Assembly: GCF_036194065.1 (NCBI RefSeq)
Contig: NZ_CP108095.1
Location: forward strand, 1,798,001 to 1,862,000
Length of the DNA stretch: 64,000 bases
Direction of reading: 5' to 3'
DNA from: Streptomyces sp. NBC_00239
GTDB lineage: Bacteria; Actinomycetota; Actinomycetes; Streptomycetales; Streptomycetaceae
Shown: one piece after another, positions 47,979 to 59,400 of the stretch
How positions within the stretch are numbered: the stretch's first letter is position 1
Layout of the letters: each line of letters opens with the position of its first letter
The notes under the pieces: model-generated
The model's database searches: none
What the model saw: the letters and a program-made list of their open reading frames with translations, nothing else
What the model was told of the DNA's origin: nothing
Position numbers and translations under genes: made by a program

Positions 47979-49748
47979 ATGACGTCGAGACGTAAGTTCA
48001 TCGCAGGTGTCGCCGCGGGCACGGCGGCGGCCACGACTCTCGCGGGCACGGCCGGCGAGGCCGCCGCGGCGGCGGCCGCGTCACCGGCGGGCAGGCGGGT
48101 CGCCGTGCTCGGCGGCGGTGTCGCCGGACTCACCGCCGCCCACGAACTCGCGGAGCGCGGCTACGCCGTGACCGTGTACGAGCGCCGGGCACTGGGCGGC
48201 AAGGCGCGCAGCATGGGCGTGCCGGACAGTGCCCGCGGCGGCCGCCGGCCCCTGCCGGCCGAGCACGGCTTCCGCTTCATTCCGGGCATCTACCACAACC
48301 TGCCGGACACGATGCGGCGGATCCCCTTCCCCGGCAAGGCGAACGGGGTCTGGGACAACCTGGTCGCACCGCCCGAGATGATGTTCGCGCGCGCCGGCGG
48401 CCGCGAGGACCTGCGCGGGCCGATCCCGTGGCCGGGGCACCGCGCGGCGGACCTGAGCCCGGACGAGCTGCGCCGGGCGCTGACCGGCCTGCTGCAGACC
48501 TTCGTACGGCTGCCGCTGCACGAGACGGCCTACTTCGTCGACCGGGCGCTGGTGTTCGCGACGAGTTGCGACGAGCGGCGCGACGAGGTGTGGGAGCACA
48601 CCCCCTGGTGGGAGTTCACCCGGGCGGCGCAGATGTCGTACGAGTACCAGCGGATCCTCGCGGTCGGCGTGACGCGCAACATCGTGGCCACGAAGGCCGA
48701 GGAGGCGTCGACCCGCACGGTGGGCACCCTCGGCGAGGCGTTCGTCTTCAACCTGCTGGGCCGCGGCGCGGACGGCCCGCCGGACCGGATCCTGAGCCTG
48801 CCGACGAACGAGGCGTGGATCGACCCCTGGGAGGCCCATCTGCGGTCGCTGGGCGTCGAGTTCAGGATCGGCTGGACCGTACGGGAGGTCCGGTACGCGG
48901 ACGGCCGGGTCGGCGGGGTCACCGTCGTGGACCCGGGCGGAGCCGTGCAGACCGTGACCGCCGACCACTACGTCTCCGCGCTGCCGGTGGAGCACGCGCG
49001 GCGCACCTGGGGTCCGGCCCTGCGGGCCGCCGACCCGATGCTGGGCCGCTGCGACCGGCTGGAGACGGACTGGATGACCGGCATCCAGTTCTATCTGACG
49101 GAACGCGCCCCGCTCGTCCACGGACACCTCAACTGCGTTGACTCCCCCTGGTCGTTGACGGCCATCCAGCAGGCGGAGCACTGGCCGGACCGGGACTTCC
49201 CGGCCGACTACGGCGACGGCACGGCCGTCGACGTCCTCTCGGTGGACATCTCCGAGTGGGACAAGCCGGGGATCCTGTACGGGAAGACGGCCAAGCAGTG
49301 CTCCCGCGAGGAGGTCGCCCGCGAGGTGTGGGCGCAGCTGAAGGCCTCGCTCAACGACTCGGGCCGCACCGTGCTGCGGGACGGCGCCCTGCACTCGTGG
49401 CACCTGGACCCGGGCGTGGACGGGCTGGGAACGCCGAATCCGGTGAACCAGGACGAGCTGCTCATCCATCCGGTGGGCACCTTCCACAACCGGCCGAGCG
49501 CGGGCACCCGGATCCCCAACTTCTTCCTGTGCGGGGACTACGTGTCGGTCGACATCGACCTCGCCACCATGGAGGGCGCGAACGCCTCGGCCCGCGCCGC
49601 GGTCAACTCGCTTCTGGAACGGGACGGTTCGGCGGCTGCGCGGTGCCGGGTCATCCCGCTGCACCGGCCGCCGGAGCTGGAGCCGTTCCGGCGGCACGAC
49701 CGGCTGCGCTACCGGCTGGGCCTGAGGAACGTCTTCGACGTGGGCTGA
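47979..49748 (+). CDS. Tat-exported FAD-dependent amine oxidase/desaturase-like flavoprotein
   Basis: A 589-residue protein with a twin-arginine signal (SRRKFIAGVAAGTAAATTLAG, in part) and then the FAD motif VAVLGGGVAGLTAAHELAERGY and YERRALGGKARS, as in phytoene desaturase and hydroxysqualene dehydroxylase-like proteins. The C-terminal FAD segment is PNFFLCGDYVSVDIDLATMEGANASARAA. Automatic annotations call this group hydroxysqualene dehydroxylase or isorenieratene synthase; no squalene or carotenoid genes are here, so the substrate stays open. A folded, flavin-loaded protein exported by Tat makes sense. ATG 47979 is the only good start. Followed after 25 bp by an XRE gene. Confidence 0.87.
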   Translation: MTSRRKFIAGVAAGTAAATTLAGTAGEAAAAAAASPAGRRVAVLGGGVAGLTAAHELAERGYAVTVYERRALGGKARSMGVPDSARGGRRPLPAEHGFRFIPGIYHNLPDTMRRIPFPGKANGVWDNLVAPPEMMFARAGGREDLRGPIPWPGHRAADLSPDELRRALTGLLQTFVRLPLHETAYFVDRALVFATSCDERRDEVWEHTPWWEFTRAAQMSYEYQRILAVGVTRNIVATKAEEASTRTVGTLGEAFVFNLLGRGADGPPDRILSLPTNEAWIDPWEAHLRSLGVEFRIGWTVREVRYADGRVGGVTVVDPGGAVQTVTADHYVSALPVEHARRTWGPALRAADPMLGRCDRLETDWMTGIQFYLTERAPLVHGHLNCVDSPWSLTAIQQAEHWPDRDFPADYGDGTAVDVLSVDISEWDKPGILYGKTAKQCSREEVAREVWAQLKASLNDSGRTVLRDGALHSWHLDPGVDGLGTPNPVNQDELLIHPVGTFHNRPSAGTRIPNFFLCGDYVSVDIDLATMEGANASARAAVNSLLERDGSAAARCRVIPLHRPPELEPFRRHDRLRYRLGLRNVFDVG

Positions 49749-49773
49749 CACCGGCTCGGCTAGGGTCGCGGTC

Positions 49774-50577
49774 ATGACGACGGTGACGACGACCCCGGCG
49801 GGAGCGGGTGCGCTGCTGCGCACGTGGCGGGAGCGGCGCGGGATCAGCCAGCTGGAGCTGGCGAACCGCGCCGACTCCTCGTCCCGGCACATCAGTTTCA
49901 TCGAGACCGGGCGGTCCCGGCCCAGCGAGGAGATGCTGCTGCGGCTCGCCGACCGCCTCGACGTGCCGGTGCGGGACCGCAACGCCCTGCTGCTGGCGGC
50001 CGGTTACGCCCCGCGCTATCCGCAGACCCCGCTGGCCGACCCGTCGATGGGGACGCTGCGCGAGGGTCTGGAGCGGCTGCTGGCCGGGTACGAGCCGTAT
50101 CCGGCGCTGGTCGTGGACGCGACGTACGACGTGGTCGCCGCCAATCGGGGCATCCTGATGCTCCTGGACGGGCTGCCCGGGCACCTGCTGGCGCCGCCGC
50201 TGAACGCGATGCGGATCACGCTGCACCCCGAGGGACTGGCGCCGCGGATCCACAACTTCAGGGAGTGGCGCGGCCACCTGCTGGCCCAGATGGAGCGTCA
50301 GATCGCGCTGGCCCGCTCGGAGCCGCTGCGCGCGCTGTACGAGGAGGTGTCGGCGTACCCGGTCGCCGACCGGCCCGGGGATGCCGAACCAGCCGATCCC
50401 GTACCGTACTTCGCACTGCCGCTGGTGATCGAGCACGACGGGCAGGTGCTGTCGTTCGTGTCCTCGATCGCCACGTTCAACACGCCGATGGACGTGACCG
50501 TCGCCGAGCTGGCCATCGAGACCATGCTGCCGGCCGACCCGGCGACGGTGAAGTACCTGCGTTCACTCGGCCCCTGA
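49774..50577 (+). CDS. XRE-family regulator with MmyB-like domain
   Basis: A 267-residue protein: XRE HTH at residues 12-70 (LRTWRERRGISQLELANRADSSSRHISFIETGRSRPS in segments) and a C-terminal MmyB-like PAS-type domain (YPALVVDATYDVVAANRGILMLL, LPLVIEHDGQVLSFVSSIATFNTPMDVTVAELAIET in segments). Such proteins sense small molecules. It starts 25 bp after the flavoprotein gene, so it may be co-transcribed with it. Its last 15 bases overlap the 3' end of the convergent small membrane-protein gene. Confidence 0.92.
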   Translation: MTTVTTTPAGAGALLRTWRERRGISQLELANRADSSSRHISFIETGRSRPSEEMLLRLADRLDVPVRDRNALLLAAGYAPRYPQTPLADPSMGTLREGLERLLAGYEPYPALVVDATYDVVAANRGILMLLDGLPGHLLAPPLNAMRITLHPEGLAPRIHNFREWRGHLLAQMERQIALARSEPLRALYEEVSAYPVADRPGDAEPADPVPYFALPLVIEHDGQVLSFVSSIATFNTPMDVTVAELAIETMLPADPATVKYLRSLGP

Positions 50578-50979
50578 CCGCAGCGCCAGGTGCTGGAGCA
50601 GCGCGAAGCCGCCGACGGTGGCCGCCTGCGCCGGGATCCACACCGCTCCGGCGGTGGTGGGCGAGAGCCACAGGACGAGCGAGAGCAGACTGAGGACGGC
50701 CCAGGCGGTGTTCGCCTCGATGACGAGCTTCACGGCGAGGACCGGGGGCTGCGGCCGCGAGGCGAGCCGGCCGACGGCGGCGCCGTACAGGACGAGGAAG
50801 ATCCCGAGCCCCAGGAGCAGCTCCTGCCCGACGCCGAGCAGTCGGCCGAGCGGCGCGGAGAACGCCGCGTAGGCGAGCCCGTTCGCGGTGGTGACGACGG
50901 CGTCGAGGGCGAGGAAGCGCCGCAGCACGGCGCGCGGCTCGGTGGTGCGGGCCAGGGTGGTGACAAGGGTCGCGGACAT
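50563..50979 (-). CDS. Small four-helix membrane protein, unknown function
   Basis: A 138-residue protein with four predicted membrane segments (ALDAVVTTANGLAYAAFSAPL, LLLGLGIFLVLYGAAVGRLA, AVKLVIEANTAWAVLSLLSLVLWL and AVWIPAQAATVGGFALLQHLAL). No known motif apart from general similarity to actinobacterial hypothetical integral membrane proteins next to XRE-MmyB regulators, where they may be regulatory targets. ATG 50979. Overlaps the XRE gene tail to tail by 15 bases. Confidence 0.8.
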   Translation of the reverse strand: MSATLVTTLARTTEPRAVLRRFLALDAVVTTANGLAYAAFSAPLGRLLGVGQELLLGLGIFLVLYGAAVGRLASRPQPPVLAVKLVIEANTAWAVLSLLSLVLWLSPTTAGAVWIPAQAATVGGFALLQHLALRSGAE

Positions 50980-51182
50980 GCCGGATCAGCCTCCGTCGAG
51001 GTCGGGTGCGGGTGGGGTGGGCAACGCGGGGTGAATCCCGGATCCCGAGCCGGAGTGCGCCGCCTCGGGACCCGATGCCCCCACCTTGCCCGCCCCCACC
51101 AACCCGGTCGATTACCTCCGGGGTCATGGCCGCCGGTGCGCCACCCGGTGCCGCGAACGCGGCGCGGACGCCCGCCGGACAC

Positions 51183-51218
51183 GCGGACGCCCCGGGCCTG
51201 GGGCTCCGGGGCGTCCGT
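51183..51218 (-). terminator. Terminator hairpin of folD
   Basis: Arms GGACGCCCCGG (51185-51195) and CCGGGGCGTCC (51206-51216), extendable by one more C-G pair, with a ten-base loop, lie 22-55 bases past the folD stop on the minus strand. Confidence 0.75.
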
Positions 51219-51239
51219 GGGTGCGGGGTGGGGCGGGGA

Positions 51240-52133
51240 TCAGGTGAGGTCGGCGAGGGAGAGGCCGGCCTGGGTGGCGGCGGCCTGGACGGTCTGCTCC
51301 AGCAGAACGGCGATCGTCATCGGGCCGACGCCGCCGGGGACCGGGGTGATCAGCGAGGCGCGGGCGGCGGCGGACGGGAAGTGCACGTCGCCGACGTTGC
51401 CCTCGTTGTAGCCGGCGTCGAGGACCACGGCGCCGGGCTTGATGTCCTCGCCGCGGATGAATTCGGCCTTGCCCACCGCGGCGACCAGGACGTCGGCCTG
51501 CCGGACGATGGCGGGCAGGTCCTCGGTCCGGGAGTGGCAGTAGGTGACCGTGGCGTTCTGGCCCAGCAGCAGCATGCCGGCGGGCTTGCCGAGGATGGCG
51601 CTGCGGCCGACGACGACGGCGTGCTTGCCGGTGAGGTCGACGTCGTACTCGGCGAGGAGGCGCATGATGCCGCCGGGAGTGCAGGAGACGAAGCCCGGCA
51701 GCCCGAAGCCCATGGCGGCGAACGAGTGCATGGTGACGCCGTCGACGTCCTTGCCGGGGGCGATGGCCTCGAAGGCGGCGCGCTCGTCGATGTGGTGCGG
51801 CACGGGGTGCTGCAGCAGGATGCCGCTGACCTCGGGGTCCTCGGACAGCTCGGTGATCGCCGCGACGAGTTCCTCGGTGGTGGTCTCGGCCGGCAGTTCC
51901 ACGTGGCGGGAGGTGATGCCCGCCTTGGCGCAGCGGTTCTGCTTCATCCGTACGTAGGTGACGGAGGCGGGGTCCTCGCCGACGAGCACGGTCGCGAGGC
52001 AGGGGGCCTTGCCGGTGCGCTCGGTGATCGCGGCGGCGCGGGCGGTGGTGGTCTCGGTGATCCGCCGGGCGACGGCGGTGCCGTCCATGAGGCGGGCGCT
52101 CTGCTGGGTCGGGTCGGTCGTGGCAGTCGTCAC
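51240..52133 (-). CDS. folD: Bifunctional methylenetetrahydrofolate dehydrogenase/cyclohydrolase
   Basis: A 297-residue FolD. It interconverts 5,10-methylene-, 5,10-methenyl- and 10-formyl-tetrahydrofolate with NADP+. Seen: YVRMKQNRCAKAG with the catalytic lysine (KQNRC), GILLQHPVPHH, KDVDGVT, SCTPGGIMRLL, VVVGRSAILGKPAGMLLL (NADP site) and TPVPGGVGPMTIAVLL. GTG 52133 follows CAGGAG; the longer upstream reading has no ribosome site. The N-terminal 13 residues (TTATTDPTQQSAR) are a non-conserved extension. Divergent from a methyltransferase gene 205 bp away. Confidence 0.96.
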   Translation of the reverse strand: MTTATTDPTQQSARLMDGTAVARRITETTTARAAAITERTGKAPCLATVLVGEDPASVTYVRMKQNRCAKAGITSRHVELPAETTTEELVAAITELSEDPEVSGILLQHPVPHHIDERAAFEAIAPGKDVDGVTMHSFAAMGFGLPGFVSCTPGGIMRLLAEYDVDLTGKHAVVVGRSAILGKPAGMLLLGQNATVTYCHSRTEDLPAIVRQADVLVAAVGKAEFIRGEDIKPGAVVLDAGYNEGNVGDVHFPSAAARASLITPVPGGVGPMTIAVLLEQTVQAAATQAGLSLADLT

Positions 52134-52338
52134 GGGGTCTCCTGAACGTCGCTGCGGGATCGCGGTTCGCCCAGGCGCGCGGCAGTAACGACGTACCGGA
52201 ACCGGAATGCCGGAAACCGGAATACGCCGGGCCGCTCCCCGGTGGTGATCCACCCAAGCGCCAGTCACGGCCCGCCGTCCAGCCTACCCAATGGCAATCC
52301 GGTGGCCCAGCCGACCCGGGAACTGGGACGATCAAGAC

Positions 52339-53100
52339 ATGACTCCTGTTTTCGACAAACTGGTGGCAGAGGCCGAGTCCGTTTCCGTCGACGGCTGGGA
52401 CTTCTCCTGGCTCGACGGCCGTGCCACCGAGCAGCGCCCCTCCTGGGGCTACCAGCACCTGCTGGGCGAGCGGCTGGCCCGCGCGGAGGCGGCCCTCGAC
52501 ATCCAGACCGGCGGCGGCGAGGTGCTGGCCGGAGCCGGGCCGCTGCCCCGCCTGACGGTGGCCACCGAGTCCTGGGCGCCGAACGTCGCGAAGGCCACCC
52601 GGCTGCTGCACCCGCTGGGCGCGGTGGTCGTCGCCGATTCCGACGAGCCGCCGCTGCCCTTCGGCGACGAGGCCTTCGACCTCGTTTCCAGCCGTCACCC
52701 GGTGACGATCTGGTGGGAGGAGATCGCGCGGGTGCTGCGGCCCGGGGGCACGTACTTCTCGCAGCAGGTCGGCCCTGCGAGCGTCTTCGAGCTGGTGGAG
52801 TACTTCCTGGGCCCGCAGCCGGAGGACGTACGGCGCAGGCGGCATCCCGAGGACGCGGCGGCCGACGCGGAGTCGGCGGGGCTGGAGGTGGTCGATCTGA
52901 GGTCGGAGCGGCTGCGGACGGAGTTCCACGACATCGGAGCCGTGATCTACTTTCTCCGGAAGGTGATCTGGATGGTGCCCGGCTTCACGGTCGGCCACCA
53001 CCGGGACCGGCTGCGCAGCCTGCACGAGCAGATCGAGCGCGAGGGTCCCTTCGTCGCTCACACGGCACGATTCCTGATCGAAGCCCGCAAACCGGAATGA
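52339..53100 (+). CDS. Class I SAM-dependent methyltransferase
   Basis: A 253-residue methyltransferase. Motif I is degenerate but placed as LDIQTGGGEVLAG (residues 54-66), followed by TVATESWAPNVAKA, the post-I region VVVADSDEPPLPFGDEAFDLVSSRHPV and motif III ARVLRPGGTYFSQQVG. The combination ESWAPN is typical of a Streptomyces methyltransferase subgroup without known substrate. ATG 52339 is the first start in frame; no strong ribosome site. Stop lies 214 bp before hrdB on the same strand. Confidence 0.88.
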   Translation: MTPVFDKLVAEAESVSVDGWDFSWLDGRATEQRPSWGYQHLLGERLARAEAALDIQTGGGEVLAGAGPLPRLTVATESWAPNVAKATRLLHPLGAVVVADSDEPPLPFGDEAFDLVSSRHPVTIWWEEIARVLRPGGTYFSQQVGPASVFELVEYFLGPQPEDVRRRRHPEDAAADAESAGLEVVDLRSERLRTEFHDIGAVIYFLRKVIWMVPGFTVGHHRDRLRSLHEQIEREGPFVAHTARFLIEARKPE

Positions 53101-53314
53101 TCCGGGGCCGCCGGGCGTTTGCAGCTTGGCGACGGCTCGTTGGCAGCGTGGCGCAGGTCACTCAATTCCGCGCGTAACGAATCGACTCGGGCATGCGATG
53201 AACCACCAGGCGTCCTCGCGCAGCCCGGTGCTCCGACCCCGACCGGATCGGGTGCCTGCCGTCGCGCGATGATGTCCCGCCCGTCCTTTGTCTGTTCGCA
53301 ACGAGAGGCTCCTT

Positions 53315-54877
<1,563 letters not shown>

Positions 54878-54894
54878 TCCGGCCCCACGGCGGA

Positions 54895-54930
54895 ACGCCC
54901 CCGACCTGCCGCACGGCGGGTCGGGGGCGT
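54895..54930 (+). terminator. hrdB terminator
   Basis: A perfect 12-bp stem ACGCCCCCGACC (54895-54906)/GGTCGGGGGCGT (54919-54930), with a smaller GCC/GGC stem inside its loop, starts 17 bases after the hrdB stop. It could also stop the convergent SRPBCC gene. Confidence 0.85.
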
Positions 54931-55000
54931 CGTCGTGTGCGGCTCCGCGGGGCGGGCGGCCGCTCAGGGAGTGGCGGGGCTCAGGGCGTGACGGCTGCGC

Positions 55001-55441
55001 TCAGGCCTCCAGCAGGTGCTTCAGCTTCTCCTCGCTCTGCGGCATCTCCTTGCGGACCATGGGCTTGACCTTGAGGGGGACCAAAGCCCGGCCCAGACCG
55101 CGCCCCTCGAAGTCGACGGAGATCGTGACCCGCGAGCGGGTCCCGCCGTCGAGGGGTTCGATGGTGCCCTGGACGTCCGGCCGGACCGGCCCGTCGACGC
55201 CGTGGATGTGCCAGCTCCTCGGCGGGTCGAGCTCCGTGAATTCCATGGTCGAGGGCATCTGCCGCTTGCCGATCTGCCGGGTGACGACGACCCGTGAACC
55301 GATGTGCACGGGAAGCTCGCCCATGGGAACGGCGGACACGGCGCTGTCCTGCCACTCCGGCAGGTGCGTGGGGTTCGTGATGTACGTGTAGACGTCCTCG
55401 GGCCTGCGGTCGATGTCGATGCTGTTCCTGATCGCGGACAT
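55001..55441 (-). CDS. SRPBCC-family (polyketide cyclase/START-like) protein
   Basis: A 146-residue SRPBCC protein: IRNSIDIDRRPEDVYTYITNPTHLPEWQDSAV in segments at the N-terminus, strands MGELPVHIGSRVVVTRQIG, a central FTELDPPRSWHIHG and the long C-terminal helix with MVRKEMPQSEEKLKHLLE. The fold makes a hydrophobic pocket for lipids or polyketides; no catalytic residues can be named. ATG 55441. Its stop and that of hrdB face each other. Confidence 0.9.
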   Translation of the reverse strand: MSAIRNSIDIDRRPEDVYTYITNPTHLPEWQDSAVSAVPMGELPVHIGSRVVVTRQIGKRQMPSTMEFTELDPPRSWHIHGVDGPVRPDVQGTIEPLDGGTRSRVTISVDFEGRGLGRALVPLKVKPMVRKEMPQSEEKLKHLLEA

Positions 55442-55483
55442 GGCGACCCCTTAGAGCCCCCCTGACTGTCCTCTCGTTCCACG

Positions 55484-56902
55484 CTACCGCGCTGGTGGGA
55501 GGCCCGCCCGCCGCTTCTTCCCGGCCATCCACGCGTATCCGAGCACACCCGCGAAGAGGAACAGGACGCCCTGGTAGACGGCCGCGTAGCCGGAGCCCGC
55601 GACCAGCCACAGCGAGAACGCGAAGGCGGCGCCCGCGAGGACGGCGTCGCGCACCAGCCGGCCGCGGCGCACCCGGTCGGACTGCCCCGAGACCAGGAAG
55701 TAGACCTGAGCGGCCGTGGCCAGCAGGTAGGGGACGGTCGCGGTGAAGGTGGTCACCAGCACCAGGGTCTCGAAGACGCCCTCCGAGCCGGCGGTGTAGT
55801 TGTAGACGGTCAGCGCCGAGGCGAGGACCGCGGTGACGAGCACGCCGACGACCGGCACGCCCCGCCGCCGGACCGCGAACGCCCGGGGGAAGAGCCCGTC
55901 CCGGGCGGCCGCGTACGGGGTCTGCGCGCTGAGCAGGGTCCAGCCGTTGAGCGCGCCGACCATGGACACCACGGCGGCGCAGGCCACCGCGGTGCCGCCC
56001 CAGCCGCCGCCGAACATGGCGTCCACGGCGTCCGAGAAGGGGGCCTGCGAGCCGACCAGCCGGTCGTGCGGCACCAGGCCGAAGACGGCGAGGGTGCCCA
56101 GCAGGTAGACGACGGCCGCGCCCGCCGTGCCGAGGACGGTGGCCCGGCCGACGTTTCGCCGCGGGTCGCGGACCTCGCCCGCGCTGACGGCAGCGGACTC
56201 CACCCCGAGGTAGCTGAAGAGCAGGATCGCGGCGGAGGCGGAGACCGCGCCGACCGCCGAGGAGCCGTCGGCCCGGAAGGGGCCGAGGTTCGCCGGGTCG
56301 AAGAAGAACAGCCCGCCCACGGCCACCAGCAGCAGCGGTACGAACTTCAGCACGGTCGCCAGGACCTGAACCGCCCCGACGTAGCGGGTGCCGGCGAGGT
56401 TGGCCAGGGCCGGCAGCCACTGCACGGCCAGCGCGGCCAGGCACATCGTCCAGGCGTGCGCGCCGACCGCCGGGAACAGCACGGCGAGGTAGCCGACGGC
56501 GGCCACGGCGAGGGCCGCGTTGGAGACCCAGGTGGTGATCCAGTAGCTCCAGGCGGCGAGGAACCCGGCGAACTCGCCGAAGGCCGCGCGGGCGTACACG
56601 TACGGGCCGCCGGTCTGCGGGTGCCGGTCGGCGAGCCGGCCGAAGACCAGCGCGAGGCAGACGGCGCCGAGCGTGAGCACCCCGAAGGCGACCAGGCTGA
56701 TCGTGCCGAAGGGGGCCACCGACGCCGGGAGCAGGAAGATCCCGCCGCCGATGATGTTGCCCATGACCAGGGCGGTCGCGACGGGGAGCCCGAACCGGCG
56801 GGCATGGCGGTTGCCGGCGGGCGCGGACGCGGGTCCGGTCTGCGGCGCGGTCTCTTCGGTGACCGGTGCGGCGGCCCGGTCGGCGGCCTGTTCGATGGCC
56901 AT
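55484..56902 (-). CDS. APC-family amino acid permease
   Basis: A 472-residue membrane transporter with twelve predicted helices after a 36-residue cytosolic lead. Conserved APC features: [19 protein letters not shown] in helix 1 (unwound GGGIF), [21 protein letters not shown], and [30 protein letters not shown] in helix 6 and after. It resembles cationic-amino-acid or polyamine antiporters (CadB/ArcD-like). ATG 56902 with AGAGG upstream is preferred over ATG 56923, which lacks a ribosome site. Substrate unknown; neighbours give no clue. Confidence 0.92.
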   Translation of the reverse strand: MAIEQAADRAAAPVTEETAPQTGPASAPAGNRHARRFGLPVATALVMGNIIGGGIFLLPASVAPFGTISLVAFGVLTLGAVCLALVFGRLADRHPQTGGPYVYARAAFGEFAGFLAAWSYWITTWVSNAALAVAAVGYLAVLFPAVGAHAWTMCLAALAVQWLPALANLAGTRYVGAVQVLATVLKFVPLLLVAVGGLFFFDPANLGPFRADGSSAVGAVSASAAILLFSYLGVESAAVSAGEVRDPRRNVGRATVLGTAGAAVVYLLGTLAVFGLVPHDRLVGSQAPFSDAVDAMFGGGWGGTAVACAAVVSMVGALNGWTLLSAQTPYAAARDGLFPRAFAVRRRGVPVVGVLVTAVLASALTVYNYTAGSEGVFETLVLVTTFTATVPYLLATAAQVYFLVSGQSDRVRRGRLVRDAVLAGAAFAFSLWLVAGSGYAAVYQGVLFLFAGVLGYAWMAGKKRRAGLPPAR

Positions 56903-56999
56903 GGGGGTGGTGCCTCTGTTCATGTGGCGGACAAACCCGAACATCGTCAGGGATGGCCGAGGTCGCACCAAATCACCGGGTTTTGTCCCGCACGGAGCG

Positions 57000-59255
57000 C
57001 TATGCGGACGGAAGTGTTCCGGCAGGAGGGTGTTCCTGGAGCCGATCCTCCCGCGGCACCCCGTCCGCGGGCCCGTCCGCGGGCCCGTCCGCGGGCCCGT
57101 CCGCGGGCCCGTCCGCGGGCCCGTCCGCGGGCCCGTCCGCGGGCCCGTCCGCGGGCCCGTCCGCGGGCCCGTCCGCGGGCCCGTCCGCGGGCCCGTCCGC
57201 GGGCCCGTCCGCGGGCCCGTCCGCGGGCCCGTCCGTCGCCTCCGCCTCCGCCAGCCAGCCCCGCAGCAGCGTGTGCACCTGCTCCGCCCCGTTGACCGGG
57301 CCGGGCGGCTCCGAGAGCACCGAGGGCCACATCAGGAACGCGTGCCCCTGCTCGCCGCCCAGGCCGCCGTGCGAGCCGATCTGCTCCTCGAAGGCGTGCA
57401 CCGACCCGCTCCCCGGGTCGTACGCCGAGTTGACCATGATGTCCGCGACGTGCGGGAAGCCGTCGGTCCGCCGGACCGCGTCGGCCGCGCCCGGGCCGTA
57501 GGCGGCGAGCAGCGCCTCCGCCTCCCCCGGCACGTCGAGCCGGGCCTCGGCCCCGTCCGGCCCGAGCACCAGGGAGCCGCCGTCGTCACCGCGTACGAGC
57601 AGGAACCCGATGCCGGGATGGGCCGCGAGGGTGGCCAGCAGTACGGGGTGGCGGCGCTCGATCTGCTGCCGCGTCAGCCGGTGCGGCACGTCGGGGAAGG
57701 ACACCAGGCCGAGGTTCCCGGAGGCGAGGACCACCGGGTCGGAGCCGGGGGCCGGGTGCGCCTGCCCGTCCTCCTCCTCGACGGGCCGGTGCAGGGCGGC
57801 GAGTACGGCGGCCCGGGCCTCGGCTCCGCTGTGGGTGCGCCCGGCCCGGCGCGGTACGGGCAGCCCGCAGCCGGCCCGCACCAGGTCGCGCAGGGTCAGC
57901 CCGAAGCGGCCGAGGAAGGTCTCGCCGGGGCTCTGGCCGTGGTCGGAGAGCAGCACGATCCGGTACTCGCGGGGGGCGTGCGCGGTCACCTTGCAGATCA
58001 GCTCGACGCTGCGGTCCAGCCGCCGCAGCACCTGGAGGGCGTCGCGGCTGCGCGGCCCGGAGTGGTGGGCCACCTCGTCGTACCCGACCAGGTCGGCGTA
58101 GACGGCGGCGCGGCCGGCCAGCATGTCGCCGATGACGGCGGCCACCACGACGTCGCGCTCCACGACGGTCGCGAAGGCCCGGATGAAGGGATAGCTGCCG
58201 CCGCGGCCGACCCGCGGCCGGTCCCCGCGCAGCCGGGCCGCGAGGGACTGGTACACCTCGCGGGCGATCTCGGCGACCAGGGACAGCGCGGTGCGGACGG
58301 CGTTGGCGGGGTCGGAGAAGTAGGCGAAGTACCCGGCGCGCGAGCGGTTCTCGCGGCCGCGCCGGGCGGACACCGAGAGCACGAGCGCGAGCTGGTCGGC
58401 GCCGCCGCTGAAGAGGTTGCCGCGGCCGGCGCCGTCGCGGGCGAGCAGGCCGGGGCTGCCGGTGCGTCGGACCGCGCGCCGCTGGAGTTCGGCGGCGCTG
58501 GTGGGCCGGTTGCAGACGACGACCTCGCCGGTGTCCTTCTCGTACCAGCGGAACGCGGGCACGTCGAAGTTCGAGCCGTGCAGGATGCCGAGCTGGCTGG
58601 CGCCGGTCTGGCTGGACCAGTCGGTGCGCCAGGGCATCAGCCGGTGGCTGGTGTCGAGGAGCCGGGCGGTGGCGGGCATCAGGCTGGTGGTGACGGCGTG
58701 CCGCAGCACCTCGTGGCCGACGCCGTCGAGCTGGAGGAAGACCGTGCCCGGCCGGGTCTCGGCGGCCCCGGCGGCGTACCCGGCGCGCCGGCGGCGGCGC
58801 TTGCGGTCGGCGAGCCGGGACAGCCGCCGCCGGTACGCCCCGTCGTCGCGTACGGCGAGGGCGGTGGAGGTCGCCGAGGCCACGGCCGACATCACGGCCG
58901 CCACCACGATCGCGGTCTGCGGGTCGGCGGCGCCGCGGCCGTCCGGGATCAGGTCCAGGGCGATGAGCAGCAGCGAGCCGTTGAGGAAGAAGACGAGCAG
59001 GCCGAGCACGAGGGCGGGCACCAGCAGCAGGGCCCGCACCAGCACCGGCCAGACCAGGGCGCTGAGCAGGCCGAAGGCTCCCGCGCCCCAGGCGGCGGTG
59101 AGTCCGATCCGCGTGATGCTGTCGCCGTCGGCGGACTGGAGCCGGAAGTCGGGGAGGATGCCGGCCAGCGCCAGCATGGTCAGGGTCGAGACCGCCCAGA
59201 CGGTGACCACCCGGAAGAGGGCGCTGCCCGCGGTCCGCCATCGCCCTTGGTGCAC
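57000..59255 (-). CDS. Membrane-anchored nucleotide pyrophosphatase/phosphodiesterase-like protein with repeat tail
   Basis: A 751-residue protein. The first 130 residues hold about four membrane segments (phage-holin/DUF-like), then from about residue 170 an alkaline-phosphatase-superfamily domain: [13 protein letters not shown] (first metal Asp), [25 protein letters not shown] (nucleophile region), [17 protein letters not shown] (Asp/His pair) and [14 protein letters not shown] (Asp-His). The C-terminal tail is a run of at least 14 identical GPAD units, encoded by perfect 12-bp repeats, followed by [15 protein letters not shown] 59255. Substrate unknown; the active site faces outside or inside depending on topology. 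Confidence 0.88.
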   Translation of the reverse strand: MHQGRWRTAGSALFRVVTVWAVSTLTMLALAGILPDFRLQSADGDSITRIGLTAAWGAGAFGLLSALVWPVLVRALLLVPALVLGLLVFFLNGSLLLIALDLIPDGRGAADPQTAIVVAAVMSAVASATSTALAVRDDGAYRRRLSRLADRKRRRRRAGYAAGAAETRPGTVFLQLDGVGHEVLRHAVTTSLMPATARLLDTSHRLMPWRTDWSSQTGASQLGILHGSNFDVPAFRWYEKDTGEVVVCNRPTSAAELQRRAVRRTGSPGLLARDGAGRGNLFSGGADQLALVLSVSARRGRENRSRAGYFAYFSDPANAVRTALSLVAEIAREVYQSLAARLRGDRPRVGRGGSYPFIRAFATVVERDVVVAAVIGDMLAGRAAVYADLVGYDEVAHHSGPRSRDALQVLRRLDRSVELICKVTAHAPREYRIVLLSDHGQSPGETFLGRFGLTLRDLVRAGCGLPVPRRAGRTHSGAEARAAVLAALHRPVEEEDGQAHPAPGSDPVVLASGNLGLVSFPDVPHRLTRQQIERRHPVLLATLAAHPGIGFLLVRGDDGGSLVLGPDGAEARLDVPGEAEALLAAYGPGAADAVRRTDGFPHVADIMVNSAYDPGSGSVHAFEEQIGSHGGLGGEQGHAFLMWPSVLSEPPGPVNGAEQVHTLLRGWLAEAEATDGPADGPADGPADGPADGPADGPADGPADGPADGPADGPADGPADGPADGPADGPADGVPREDRLQEHPPAGTLPSA
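57061..57228. repeat. Perfect 12-bp tandem repeat, 14 units
   Basis: Fourteen identical copies of CCGTCCGCGGGC run without change from 57061 to 57228 and continue as a partial unit. They encode the GPAD tail of the phosphodiesterase on the minus strand. Twelve bases keep the reading frame whatever the copy number. Confidence 0.98.
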
Positions 59256-59400
59256 GCCGTTCCCACCTCACTCCCGCGGACCCGCGTCCGGGGGGACCCC
59301 CGGGCCCGCGCCCCACCCGCGAGCCCTCTGGCCCAGCCTCGCACAGGGCGGCCGAACGGGCGGTTCGACACGGGCGACGCGGCCTCGGCCCCACCGGCTG

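Noticed and set aside
52134..52338. Riboswitch upstream of folD
   Set aside because: Apart from short CCGGAA direct repeats (about 52196-52231) I found no conserved riboswitch core or convincing pairing.
57061..57228. CRISPR-like array
   Set aside because: Units are contiguous 12-mers with no spacers and lie in a coding frame.
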